Assembly (NCBI GenBank): GCA_001305055.1
Contig: BBZX01000012.1
Location: forward strand, 1-64,000
Length of the DNA: 64,000 bases
From: Clostridia bacterium UC5.1-1C12
GTDB lineage: Bacteria; Bacillota_I; Bacilli_A; Erysipelotrichales; Erysipelotrichaceae
Direction of reading: 5' to 3'
Shown: piece after piece, positions 31,297-42,374 of the stretch
Position numbering within the stretch: position 1 is the first letter of the stretch
Layout of the letters: every line of letters begins with the position of its first letter
Position numbers and translations under genes: made by a program
The notes under the pieces: model-generated
What the model saw: only the letters and a program-made list of their open reading frames with translations
Told to the model about the DNA's origin: nothing
The model's database searches: none

Positions 31297-32652
31297 TTAT
31301 TTCAATGCAGCGTGGAATTTAACAAAAGCATCAGTTAATTGCGTTTGCCATTCTTCAACTGTAGTTGTACCTTCTAAGATCGTATCGATCGGACCAAATA
31401 CTACAGGTTTTAATTCTAAGCCTTCGATTGAATCAGTAGCTGCGAAACCACCTAATGCAGGGAATGTATTCGGTGTTTCGTAAATGCTGTAAATCAGTTT
31501 GTTATCGCCATCTAATTTCTCTACGATACCCTTAACTGGTTGAACGACGATTGAAGGAGCGCCTTCTTCTGTCTTGTTGTTCAGCATGATTTCGATAGCT
31601 TCATCAGAATACATGAATTTAATGAATTCTTTTGCTAATTCAGGATTAGCTGCTTCCTTTGGAACATACATTTGTTCAAAGAATGTGTAAGAATAACGAG
31701 CGCCGCCTTCTTCAAATGCCGGCATTGGCATAAAGCCCCATTCAAACCCTTCTGCACGCGGAGCATCACCCATTTCACCGATGATCCAGTTACCATTAGG
31801 CATGAATAATACAGTGTTGTCTAACACAGCCTGCTGATTCATTTTGAAGTTGCCGCTGTTTGCATTAGCACTTGCTTCAGGAGCTGTATATTCAGAAACT
31901 AATTTACCAATTGTATCTAATACTAATTTGCCTGGTTCAGAAGTCCAAGTTTCAGGATCATAATTTAAAGCCTTACCATAAAATTCATCGCCGCCTGCCT
32001 GATTCAGCAATGCGTATAATACTGAGTCAAAATACCCTTTAACTGGATATGTGAATAATGAAACACCGTTGTTTTCACTCTTCAGCTGATCGCCAAGTGC
32101 CCACATATCATCCCATGTTTCAGGCAGTGCATAGCCGCCTTCACCAAATAATGCTTTATTGTACCAAAGACCGCATGGGCTGTAGAACATTGGAGCTAAA
32201 TAAGTTTTTCCATCACCATAAGGAGCAGTGATCGCATTGTCAGCAAAACCGTCTGCTAACTTATCTTTAATTGCCGGGTCTGCGAACACATCAGAGATAT
32301 CAAGCAGTGCATCTTCTTTAATTAATGTTTCTGTAAAGCCGCTTGGCTGACCGATATTGTATTGAATTACATCTGGATAATCACCAGCCTGTAATTGTGG
32401 ACGTAATTCTTCATCAAGTTTAGGACTTGTAACTAATTCAACTGTAACACCTTCGTGTGTTTCTTCGAATTTACGTGCAAGTGGTTCCCAAACTTCCCCA
32501 TAACCACCTTTGAAAGCAGCTACCTTCAACACTTGATTTTCTGTCGGTTTGTCATCGCCGCCGTTGTCAACAGGCTGATCCGCTGGTTTTGAACATGCAG
32601 CTAAGCTTGTTGCCATCAACAATGCACATGCCATTGCTAATATCTTTTTCAT
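31297..32652 (-). CDS. Extracellular sugar-binding lipoprotein
   Basis: Family 1 solute-binding protein of a MalEFG-type importer. The signal peptide ends in a lipobox (SLAAC, Cys20), followed by an acidic linker (DNGGDDKPTE) and the periplasmic-binding-protein fold of about 420 residues. AGGAGG is upstream. Gene order binding protein-permease-permease-phosphorylase-ATPase points to capture of galacto-N-biose or lacto-N-biose type disaccharides. Confidence 0.92.
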   Translation of the reverse strand: MKKILAMACALLMATSLAACSKPADQPVDNGGDDKPTENQVLKVAAFKGGYGEVWEPLARKFEETHEGVTVELVTSPKLDEELRPQLQAGDYPDVIQYNIGQPSGFTETLIKEDALLDISDVFADPAIKDKLADGFADNAITAPYGDGKTYLAPMFYSPCGLWYNKALFGEGGYALPETWDDMWALGDQLKSENNGVSLFTYPVKGYFDSVLYALLNQAGGDEFYGKALNYDPETWTSEPGKLVLDTIGKLVSEYTAPEASANANSGNFKMNQQAVLDNTVLFMPNGNWIIGEMGDAPRAEGFEWGFMPMPAFEEGGARYSYTFFEQMYVPKEAANPELAKEFIKFMYSDEAIEIMLNNKTEEGAPSIVVQPVKGIVEKLDGDNKLIYSIYETPNTFPALGGFAATDSIEGLELKPVVFGPIDTILEGTTTVEEWQTQLTDAFVKFHAALK

Positions 32653-32696
32653 AACTATTGCCTCCTAAGTTATTTCTTGATTTCAGTATACCTTGA

Positions 32697-32710
32697 TGAA
32701 AGCGCTTTTT
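32697..32710 (-). promoter_or_regulatory. Candidate CcpA site (cre) upstream of the importer operon
   Basis: TGAAAGCGCTTTTT matches the catabolite-responsive element pattern (TGAAARCGNTTTCA) in all but the last bases. It lies about 45 bases upstream of the binding-protein start, next to a TATACT -10-like element, where CcpA would repress the operon when preferred sugars are present. Confidence 0.6.
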
Positions 32711-32897
32711 CTATACAAATCTTGGTCGCATTTTTAACTATATTGCTAACGTTTAAATTTTTCAATATTTATTAAAAAACTGCAATTTTTATACAAATAT
32801 TTCCATTTTTATGCCATTTGAAGCCCTATTCCACTTGATTTTGAGCAAAATAACTAAAAAACAACTGAAGATATAAGAAGTCTGACGCTAAACAAAG

Positions 32898-32906
32898 TGC
32901 TATAAT
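32898..32906 (+). promoter_or_regulatory. Extended -10 promoter of the sulfatase gene
   Basis: TGCTATAAT is a perfect extended -10 motif, 22 bases before the ATG of the sulfatase; AAGAGG lies between. Confidence 0.65.
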
Positions 32907-32927
32907 GATACCATAAGAGGTACAAGT

Positions 32928-34367
32928 ATGCAAAAACCAAATATCTTACTGATCATGTGTGATCAATACCGCGGTGATGCACTGTCATGTCAGCAGCATC
33001 CCGATGTAAAAACACCGAATTTGGATACACTGGCTGCTCAGGGTGTCTGTTTTGACCATGCCTATTCAGCATGCCCCAGCTGCATCCCTGCCCGTGCCGC
33101 ATTATTAACCGGACGTTCTCAGAATAAACATGGCCGGGTTGGCTATGAGGATGGCATAGATTGGAGTTATCAGCATTATATGGCCGAGGAATTCAGTAAT
33201 GCCGGTTATCAAACTCAATGCATCGGCAAAATGCACGTTCATCCGCCGCGTTTGTTATGCGGATTTCAGGGACTTCAGCTGCATGACGGTTATCTGGGAC
33301 ATTATCGTTCACAGACGATACCGCATTGGATGCATCAGGAAGTCAGCGATGATTATCTTTATGATTTGAAAAACGCGATGGGGTTGGACGCAGATATCAC
33401 ATCTACCGGGGTAGAATGCAATTCATGGGTTACGCATCCATGGATCTATCCTGAACACCTGCATCCGACAAATTGGGTCAGTGATAAATCCATTCGTTTT
33501 TTAAAAACCCGTGACCGAACGAAACCCTTCTTCTTAATGGCTTCTTATGTTCGGCCGCATCAGCCTTTTGACGCGCCGCAGTCTTATTATGATTTATACC
33601 GAGATAAAGCGCTGCGTTCGCCTTTTGAAGATGATTGGTCGGACTCAACGCTGACTGATACATATGGCCGCATCAAAGATTCAATCTATGGCTGCTCAGA
33701 CGAACAGCTGCGACATGATGCCATGGCTGGCTATTATGCGAGTATCACACATATTGACCATCAATTAGGACGTATTATACAGAGTCTGATTGAAGATGGC
33801 AGCTATGAAGATACGATTATTCTCTTTCTCTCTGATCATGGCGAAATGCTGTTTGATCACCACTGCTGGCGCAAAGTCTATCCATATCAGGGAAGTATCC
33901 ATATCCCATTGATCTTCCGGATTGGAAAGCATATCGCGGATATTAAACCGAATCACGCCGATACGATTGCTGAGCTGCGTGACATCATGCCGACCTTACT
34001 TGATATCGCTGACATAAACTGTCCGGATACAGTCGATGGCTTGTCATTAAAATCAGCAATTACAGAAAATAAATCTGTTCGATCATGGCTGCACGGTGAG
34101 CATTCCTTCCATTCAAATTTAAGCAATCATTACATAGTTACTAAAAATGATAAATTTATTTGGTATTCACAAACAGGTCAGGAGCAATACTTTGATTTAA
34201 AAAAAGATCCGCATGAAACACATGATGCTATCCATGATGTACAAGGCCAGAATCGAATCAATGAATTAAGAAATTTAATGATCAAAGAACTGGCAGACAG
34301 GCCTGAGAAATATAGTGATGGCACACAGCTCATAAAAGGCTGTCAGCCGAAAAATTACCTATTTTAG
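32928..34367 (+). CDS. Type I (formylglycine) sulfatase
   Basis: Hydrolyses sulfate esters, probably on host glycans. The N-terminal metal site PNILLIMCDQYRGD is followed by the activation motif CIPARAALLTGR, in which Cys52 would be converted to formylglycine; the second metal region is LFLSDHGEML. No signal peptide, so it acts inside the cell on imported sugars. 479 residues. No maturase gene (anSME) is in the window. Divergent from the GNB/LNB importer and followed by the AraC regulator, which suggests use of sulfated mucin-type oligosaccharides. Exact substrate unknown. Confidence 0.88.
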   Translation: MQKPNILLIMCDQYRGDALSCQQHPDVKTPNLDTLAAQGVCFDHAYSACPSCIPARAALLTGRSQNKHGRVGYEDGIDWSYQHYMAEEFSNAGYQTQCIGKMHVHPPRLLCGFQGLQLHDGYLGHYRSQTIPHWMHQEVSDDYLYDLKNAMGLDADITSTGVECNSWVTHPWIYPEHLHPTNWVSDKSIRFLKTRDRTKPFFLMASYVRPHQPFDAPQSYYDLYRDKALRSPFEDDWSDSTLTDTYGRIKDSIYGCSDEQLRHDAMAGYYASITHIDHQLGRIIQSLIEDGSYEDTIILFLSDHGEMLFDHHCWRKVYPYQGSIHIPLIFRIGKHIADIKPNHADTIAELRDIMPTLLDIADINCPDTVDGLSLKSAITENKSVRSWLHGEHSFHSNLSNHYIVTKNDKFIWYSQTGQEQYFDLKKDPHETHDAIHDVQGQNRINELRNLMIKELADRPEKYSDGTQLIKGCQPKNYLF

Positions 34368-34418
34368 AAACTATACACTTCACCTTCTTTCGTTTATAAT
34401 ATAGAAAGGAGGAAAACT

Positions 34419-35270
34419 ATGGCTAATACACGTTACAAACTATCAGATACTGATCTGGATAAAATTAACTGCAAACTACTCTATGTCACGACAGCCCGAT
34501 ATGATTCTGACTGGCATTCAACAATTCATTTTCATAATTTCACTGAGATTTTCTATGTGATTCGCGGTGACGGCAGCTTTATTGTAGAAGACAGCGAATT
34601 TGAAGTAAAAGCTGATGATATGATTATCGTAAATCCTAACGTTTCTCATACTGAGGTGTCTAATGAACAATCTCCCTTGGAATACATAGCACTTGGTATT
34701 GAAGGCCTTTTGTTTTCTCAGATCATTAAGAATGAGGATACACATGCTGATTACTTTCTTCAAAACTATCAGGATTATAAGCATGAAGTACTTTTTTATC
34801 TGAAAACGCTGGTTGCGGAGGTTGAAAACAAGGAAGATCATTACGATCGTTTATGTCAGGATCTGCTGGAAGTGTGCATAATCAACATGATCCGCCGAGC
34901 CAATAATTCCTTCAGCATCGCATCAACAAAAAAAATGAACAAGGAATGTTCATATGTTAAACAATACATTGATCTGCATTATCAGGAAAATATCACCCTT
35001 GATGAATTATCAAGACTTACTTATGTAAACAAATATTATCTTGTCCATGCATTCAAGAAGTATATAGGATTATCACCCATTAATTATTTAATTTCTAAAC
35101 GTGTTGAAGAGGCTAAGGTATTGCTTGAAACAACCAATTACTCTGTTTCTCAGATTTCTGATATCGTAGGATTTTCATCACAATCTTATTTTTCACAAGT
35201 GTTTAAGAAAACAATGGGTACTACTCCTTTTGAAATACGCAAGAAAAAAAGGGAAGAAAAATCACAGTAG
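34419..35270 (+). CDS. AraC-family transcriptional regulator
   Basis: 283 residues: an N-terminal cupin-like sugar-sensing domain (FYVIRGDGSFIVED...) and a C-terminal pair of helix-turn-helix motifs (ITLDELSRLTYVNKYYLVHAFKKY and the signature VSQISDIVGFSSQSYFSQVFKK). AAAGGAGG precedes the start, and TATAAT lies at 34395-34400. Its position next to the sulfatase and the divergent importer operon makes it the likely local activator of both. Confidence 0.92.
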   Translation: MANTRYKLSDTDLDKINCKLLYVTTARYDSDWHSTIHFHNFTEIFYVIRGDGSFIVEDSEFEVKADDMIIVNPNVSHTEVSNEQSPLEYIALGIEGLLFSQIIKNEDTHADYFLQNYQDYKHEVLFYLKTLVAEVENKEDHYDRLCQDLLEVCIINMIRRANNSFSIASTKKMNKECSYVKQYIDLHYQENITLDELSRLTYVNKYYLVHAFKKYIGLSPINYLISKRVEEAKVLLETTNYSVSQISDIVGFSSQSYFSQVFKKTMGTTPFEIRKKKREEKSQ

Positions 35271-35296
35271 AGCTGAAGTTATTTCAGCTTTTTTTC
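35271..35296 (+). terminator. Terminator of the araC-type gene
   Basis: AGCTGAA (35271-35277) pairs with TTCAGCT (35283-35289), followed by a run of seven T. It begins directly after the stop codon. Confidence 0.85.
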
Positions 35297-35299
35297 ATA

Positions 35300-36445
35300 T
35301 TATTCATAATTCAGCTTTCCGCTCATCATTAATAAAGACAGGTAAAGATAGCATGTCTGACTCCAGAATATTGTTGCATCTAATAAACCATGGATTACAA
35401 CAACTGCACTTAACGAAAGAATCAGCGCTTTACGCATGTCAGTAATCTTAAAGACTTCTTTTAAACGGCTAATAATAAATGCAAGCAATGGAAGTACACC
35501 TAGTATTCCGAAATTAATTAAAGCATCCAAAAAGATATTATGGGCATGCTGCGTCGGAATACCGTTGAACTGCGGATAAATCTGAAGATAAGTCAGCGGT
35601 CCGTGTCCAAGCAGAGGGCTGGCTTTAAATTGTTTAAATGCTGTCTGCCAGATGCCGAACCGTACATCCATGGATGAATCAGAGCTTTCAAGCCGCGGCA
35701 GCAAATCAGGTTCAATTAAAATAAATAATCCAATGATAGTTTCAATCAAAAACAGTACAAATGCTGTTTTCTTTTTGCCTGCCAGATAAAACATAAGAGG
35801 GATGGCAATTGCTAATGCCGGCCATGCTGTTCGGCAGCCTGTCAGATATAAGCCGCCAAGGTTACAGAAAATGATAAAAAGGTAAACTCCTTTATTTTCA
35901 GAAGTGATGAGCTTGCTTAATGCAATCACAACGAAAAATTCACACATCATCGCATAATAATTTGCATTGAAAAATACCGAATTAACTCTGTATTTAGGCA
36001 GATCAGGGATAATCAGATCCGTAAACTGATAATTCAGTGATTGGGTAATATGCAGATATTCCAACAAAGCATGAGCAAAACAAAACACACTCATCAACAG
36101 TACCAGCTTAATAAAGCGGTCATAAAAATGAGCATCGCAATGTTTTCGCATATCACATGCACCAATGAATACAACAAATAAAATAAAGGAACAGCCAATC
36201 CCAAGAATATTTTGATACATAACAGCACCAATCAGACCAACCAGTATCACCAACAGTCCGGCTTTAGCCTGCGATACTTCTATTATCAGATTTTTCAATT
36301 CACCATTCAATATCAATCCCAATGTTAACGCAGCCAGCATCATCAATCCGATATAAAAAGGCATGAAGACTGACAATAAACATGTCAATAACATCAGCTG
36401 ATGAATGGTATAGGAACGTGCTTCCATAAATAGCTTATTGATCAA
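35300..36445 (-). CDS. O-antigen ligase/polymerase-like membrane protein
   Basis: 381 residues with about eleven membrane helices and the Wzy/WaaL-type extracellular loop: RFGIWQTAFKQFKASPLLGHGP and HAHNIFLDALINFGILG. Such proteins join sugar units or transfer glycans at the outer face of the membrane. No other polysaccharide genes are adjacent, so the substrate is unknown. The tagO-like gene at 18.2 kb is a possible functional partner. Confidence 0.82.
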   Translation of the reverse strand: MINKLFMEARSYTIHQLMLLTCLLSVFMPFYIGLMMLAALTLGLILNGELKNLIIEVSQAKAGLLVILVGLIGAVMYQNILGIGCSFILFVVFIGACDMRKHCDAHFYDRFIKLVLLMSVFCFAHALLEYLHITQSLNYQFTDLIIPDLPKYRVNSVFFNANYYAMMCEFFVVIALSKLITSENKGVYLFIIFCNLGGLYLTGCRTAWPALAIAIPLMFYLAGKKKTAFVLFLIETIIGLFILIEPDLLPRLESSDSSMDVRFGIWQTAFKQFKASPLLGHGPLTYLQIYPQFNGIPTQHAHNIFLDALINFGILGVLPLLAFIISRLKEVFKITDMRKALILSLSAVVVIHGLLDATIFWSQTCYLYLSLLMMSGKLNYE

Positions 36446-36503
36446 ACACTCACCCCTTGAACGATTCTTATTATAGCACGTTTAACTGAAATCATTAGGA
36501 AAG

Positions 36504-36708
36504 TCACAAAATTGAAAGAAATAAAAATCGATCGTAAAAATCAAATTTTAAATAACTTTCATTACTACAGCACTGTTTATGAGAACACTTCCGACTTAAA
36601 TATCTTATAATTTCATACACAATACGTAATACAACTACAACAATTAATAATACAATCAATTTCCCTGTTCCAATTTTCCTTAACATATTCTATAGTAAAA
36701 TAGTTCAT
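36504..36708 (-). CDS. Possible small membrane protein
   Basis: Uncertain. A 60-codon frame (36504-36686) begins MLRKIGTGKLIVLLIVVVVL, a single membrane helix, followed by a basic, Cys-rich stretch (SRKCSHKQCCSNE). Its ATG lacks a ribosome binding site, but 22 bases upstream an ATG at 36708 follows a good AAGGAG in another frame; an indel could join them, as seen elsewhere here. It is the last candidate gene of the AT-rich block on this strand. Confidence 0.3.
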
Positions 36709-36978
36709 AAGTTCAATCTCCTTGATATTGTTTTTGTACAAATGATTTATATCATTGTTCGAGGTCTAATCACACCTCTATAAAGTCACAAAACCAAGAA
36801 TTTCCCCATGAAAAACTCCTTTGTTTTTTCATTGTTTTATTTTTTATTGGAACACAAAATTAAGCTGCTATATTTGCTGATTTATAGTTGTAAATGATTT
36901 TAATTCTAATTTATTACCCTATCACTCAAATACTCATACTATATAATAATTTTTTATTTCCTTTTCTAACTTTGAAAA

Positions 36979-37402
36979 CTAAATAATACATCTTCTTTTT
37001 ATACAGTTACCAAAATGATGTGATATACAAGTCCCAGTTAAATCCTGTATTACTACATGTAATGGATTATTAATATCATCATTATCATAATATTCTAATG
37101 ATATATAATTTGAATCTTTATCTAGATTCATTTCAAATACTGTAAACTCGTTAAAAACATTGTCTCCATCTATTTTCACCAAAAACTCTAAGTTATTATT
37201 CTGCAATAAATCTTTTTTGAAGTATCAAAGTATATTATTCCCTGTTTTTCATCATACTCTAATTTTAAATTATTCACTAAAATCATTGATTCAAAATACT
37301 TTTGATTTGTTATATCTAATATTACTTGATCTTGATGAAATAAATTATAAATAATTAAAACATTCATAAACATCACTATACAAATTGTAATATTTTTTTC
37401 AT
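36979..37402 (-). CDS. Membrane-anchored hypothetical protein (third gene of exported operon)
   Basis: Not recognised. About 142 residues after correction of two A-runs that are each one base short (T7 at 37393-37399 and T6 at 37213-37218 on the plus strand). It begins MKKNITICIVMFMNVLIIYN, a single N-terminal membrane helix, and the rest is an outward-facing polar domain with many D, N and Y (FEMNLDKDSNYISLEYYDND). Its ATG overlaps the stop of the previous gene as ATGA, so translation is coupled. Same topology as its upstream neighbour. Confidence 0.6.
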
Positions 37403-37884
37403 GACTTCCACAATATACTTTTATCAATAATACCAATTTGTTTATTGGTATATTTAGATGAAAGTATAAAACTCACCTCAATTTCTTTGTCTAAAATAAT
37501 TTGATCAAATGTTTCCCTTTGTAAATCAGTAAGCTGATTCCTTTCTATAAAAAAATTGATCAAAATACCTTTTCCTTCAAAAGTATACATTTTATTAACA
37601 CCTAATTTTTCAATAATCACAACAACATTATACTCAGTTTTAAATTTATTTATATCTATGCCATTCTCAAACAAATCATAATATGAAAACCAACATGTAT
37701 ATTCAATATAAGAATTAGAAGCACTTAAATCATCAGATGAGATTGAGAATGTAGCCAAGGGAAGATCAGCTTTTTTTAAGTACTGATCTTTCTGGCTATA
37801 AAAATAATACATACTAACAAACATCAAGAATACTAATTCAATCAACACTAATAATAAGCTATTTTTTCTAATATATTTATTCAT
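37399..37884 (-). CDS. Membrane-anchored hypothetical protein (second gene of exported operon)
   Basis: 161 residues, not recognised. The N-terminal helix SLLLVLIELVFLMFVSMYYFY anchors a ~130-residue outward domain (for example YIEYTCWFSYYDLF, VVIIEKLGVNKMYTF). Its start codon shares bases with the stop of the first gene (TAATG) and its stop overlaps the start of the third gene, which gives a tightly coupled three-gene operon. AT-rich codon use, unlike the housekeeping genes. Confidence 0.6.
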   Translation of the reverse strand: MNKYIRKNSLLLVLIELVFLMFVSMYYFYSQKDQYLKKADLPLATFSISSDDLSASNSYIEYTCWFSYYDLFENGIDINKFKTEYNVVVIIEKLGVNKMYTFEGKGILINFFIERNQLTDLQRETFDQIILDKEIEVSFILSSKYTNKQIGIIDKSILWKS

Positions 37885-38435
37885 TAATTTAAAGGGAATG
37901 TTCCAAGATAATCAATATATCCCCCAAAAGAGTAATATGCTGTAACTCTTTTCTTTGATATATTGCAAGATGCGTCATAAGTCACAATATCACCAGTTGT
38001 TTTAAGAGTTTCAGAGCCAGCCTGAAACTTAATATATGATTTAGGTGGAATATTATGCTGAGTTGCAGATTCAGTTACAGTTCGCTCAGTTCCAGAAGTA
38101 ACTTCACCATAAACATCGAATTTCGCAAACACTAAATTAAGTTCACCTTGAACACCTCCAGTAAATTGTGTGAATTGTGATCTGGTAGCAGATGCTGTAC
38201 CCTCAGCTAAAACACTATTGCTGCTATTTATTATTCTTGATGTAGATCCAGGTTTTGTAGAGTATACTTCAGTCTTTTCATCATAATAACTATATGACGT
38301 CATACCAAATGGGCAAGGCTCTGAAGATTTTGTATCTGAATTATCCTCTGATTTATTTGCGTTTAAGGACATAGGATTTAATGATATTAAAAATGCAAAT
38401 TCAATTACAATTAGTTTGGTAAATAACTTTTTCAT
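37884..38435 (-). CDS. Secreted hypothetical protein (first gene of exported operon)
   Basis: 183 residues, not recognised with certainty. The signal peptide ends around LNPMSLNA. The mature part has two Cys (in EPCPFG and DASCNIS) and long Ser/Thr-rich alternating stretches (TASATRSQFTQFTGGVQGEL, then VYGEVTSGTERTVTESATQ) typical of amphipathic beta-hairpins. This pattern resembles secreted beta-rich proteins of Bacillota and loosely the insertion hairpins of aerolysin-like pore formers; that is a resemblance only. It heads the operon downstream of the XRE-TPR regulator. Confidence 0.6.
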   Translation of the reverse strand: MKKLFTKLIVIEFAFLISLNPMSLNANKSEDNSDTKSSEPCPFGMTSYSYYDEKTEVYSTKPGSTSRIINSSNSVLAEGTASATRSQFTQFTGGVQGELNLVFAKFDVYGEVTSGTERTVTESATQHNIPPKSYIKFQAGSETLKTTGDIVTYDASCNISKKRVTAYYSFGGYIDYLGTFPLN

Positions 38436-38883
38436 TTTTTCTCTTATATGATTATTCTCTGTCTAGAAATCAGTCATAAAATATCATATTTTCCTTTCAA
38501 GTCATTATACTTTTAATTCGATACGCTTAATCTCATTCATGCATTTAGGCATTTCAGAACGTTACCTCATAAGATAAATAACTATATCTAAGCGTACAAC
38601 TCACTTTGCTGTAATGACTGGCCAGCATGGAAATCAATATTCTAATGCTCACTCATAAACATCCGTTAACCTAAAATGAATGTCTTTTTCATAACTAGAA
38701 TCCTTATAGATACAACTAACGATACTAATCCCCCCTTTGTATTAGTTAGTTTCAAAGTACTAAGTTGCCAGATAACTAAGTTACACAAGAAATATGCAGA
38801 TACTATTCAATCAATCTGCAGAATTGATACACAAACAATAACTCATTATCAAACGATCTGTCAATTTTTCTGTTCCGTCACAA
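38436..38883. other. Gene-free stretch between the XRE-TPR gene and the exported operon
   Basis: 448 bp, AT-rich. A 119-codon frame on the plus strand (38676-39035) is mostly antisense to the regulator gene and lacks a ribosome binding site. The stretch should contain the promoter and any operator of the exported operon on the minus strand. I see no clear terminator after the regulator gene. Confidence 0.4.
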
Positions 38884-40129
38884 TCAGTCATTTCCAAGCA
38901 AATCAATCTTCATTTTCATATACTTTATTTTCTCAGTCTCATTCCCGCACCGATCAAGTAAATCTAATAGAATATCTATGTAAAATATACAGCGTTCATA
39001 TTCCTCGTTATGATTCAATGATTTCACAATTTTAACAGCTGAATTTAGACAAGTCTGTGAAGGCACCCCTTTACCGCATTTCAGTAGCTTCACAAACAAA
39101 TCATAAAAATTACTGAAAGTTTTATTTTCTTCTAATTGATGATTTTCATCTATGATCTGTTTTGCTTCATCATAACGCTCCAACTTATAATTGCACCAAA
39201 TACCATATAAAATTGCAAAAGGATGCTTTGGTTCCTTCATAGTGGCTTCTTCCAAGTATTCCAAAGCCTCTTCATATCTTTTAGCTAATATCATGATCCA
39301 GCACATATTTCGATAATCAACAGCTATAAAATCAGTATCTTCTAATTGCTCAGCACCAATCATACTTTCTTATATGTCTCAATGGCTAATCATATTGTCC
39401 ATCAGCTTTCAAAATCAAAGCAAACTCCGCAAGACAATAATTTGCCCTGCGGTATGAAGCATGTTTTGAAAATAGCATACTAGCTTTTTCTAAGCTTGAT
39501 GCCGCTTGCAGCAGTTTTCTCATCCCCTTGTATGAACCGCTTAAATGAAAATGAACCATCGCAATTACTTTTTCATTTGTTGTGATTTTTAAAGCCTTTT
39601 CCTGCCATATAATTGCATTCTTGAAATCCTTCTTTATTCTAAATTTTAATCCAATATAATCATGAAGAATTGCATTGCACTTCGCTTCATTTTTAAAATA
39701 GTCTAATAGATAGTCCTCTGTTTCTTCTGTTTTATCTAATTTAAATTCTATCACATGGAGTATATATTCCATGAGGATTATTTTAGCATTTTTAAAATCA
39801 ACATTCTCTTGTTTGGGATCGATTTCATTCTTAGATATTTCTATTTTTTTCTTAAAGTAATCAAGATTTTGAGTATGATAAAACAATGAATCAAAAAATT
39901 CATGGAATAGTTTATCGTTTTCTTTTGAGATTCTATCTAATTCTTCAAAATTACAATTCAAAGCTTTCTCAATACAGCTTATGCTATTTTGAGTAGGTAT
40001 TTCTTCACCTCGTTCATATTTGCCAAGCCGCATAAAACTGATTCCGGTTAATGCTGACAAATCTCTCAAAGAAAGCTGATTGATTTTCCGTATTAATCGC
40101 AATTCCTTACCAATATTAGTTTTATCCAT
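38884..40129 (-). CDS. XRE-family regulator with TPR-like C-terminal domain (RRNPP-like)
   Basis: About 415 residues. The N-terminal Cro/C1 helix-turn-helix is at residues ~7-60 (LSLRDLSALTGISFMRLGKYERGEEIP). The rest is a run of TPR-like helical pairs (KDFKNAIIWQEKALKI, KRYEEALEYLEEATMKEP). This is the plan of RRNPP regulators such as Rgg, PlcR and PrgX, which bind imported peptides. As read it is broken near 39396 and 39366; adding one base at each gives GQYDLAIETYKKSMIGAEQL and one continuous protein. It starts 11 bases after a tiny exported-protein gene. Confidence 0.72.
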
Positions 40130-40140
40130 ATTAATATGCT

Positions 40141-40302
40141 TTAAAAGGGTTTATTTTCATCATTACATGGAACAATATCATTACATTGATGCGTACAATC
40201 AATACCATTTTCTCCGCATTCCACAGTATGGACATGAGTACAGCCCAAGATACCTCCACAAATTAATAAAGCCGTCAAACAGATTGATAACAGTCTTTTC
40301 AT
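40141..40302 (-). CDS. 53-residue exported, Cys-rich small protein (possible lipoprotein or pheromone precursor)
   Basis: Starts MKRLLSICLTALLICGGILGC after a strong GGGAGG; upstream in-frame ATGs are not preceded by a site. The hydrophobic segment ends in ILGC, an acceptable lipobox with Cys21. The mature part is ~33 residues with five Cys, several His and acidic residues (THVHTVECGENGIDC, QCNDIVPCNDENKPF). It lies directly upstream of the XRE-TPR regulator on the same strand. It may be a signal precursor; in enterococcal systems pheromones sensed by PrgX-type regulators come from lipoprotein signal peptides. No experimental link is implied. Confidence 0.6.
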   Translation of the reverse strand: MKRLLSICLTALLICGGILGCTHVHTVECGENGIDCTHQCNDIVPCNDENKPF

Positions 40303-40521
40303 TTTGATTTCCTCCCTCATCATTATTTGTATTATAACCATACCTTTTTCATAAGTCTACTAATTGTGTTACGTCACATTCTTATAAATCACAAATATTC
40401 TTCACATTATCTCAATCGAATTATATTTACAAACGATAAACAAGAAAAATTTAGTTATACTAATCAATCTTATTTCCTTTTCTAAATTACTAATGCAGGG
40501 CGCACCCTATAATACAAAAAA

Positions 40522-40553
40522 CTCCCATTACAGACCATTACCTGTAAAAGGAG
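40522..40553 (-). terminator. Terminator of the ATP synthase operon
   Basis: CTCCCATTACAG (40522-40533) pairs, with two mismatches, with CTGTAAAAGGAG (40542-40553). On the minus strand TTTTTT follows. It lies just past the atpC stop. Confidence 0.85.
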
Positions 40554-40561
40554 CTTTTCTT

Positions 40562-42363
<1,802 letters not shown>

Positions 42364-42374
42364 TGTTCCTCTCA

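Noticed and set aside
38676..39035. 119-codon plus-strand frame at the end of the XRE-TPR gene
   Set aside because: Largely antisense to the TPR region and without a ribosome binding site.
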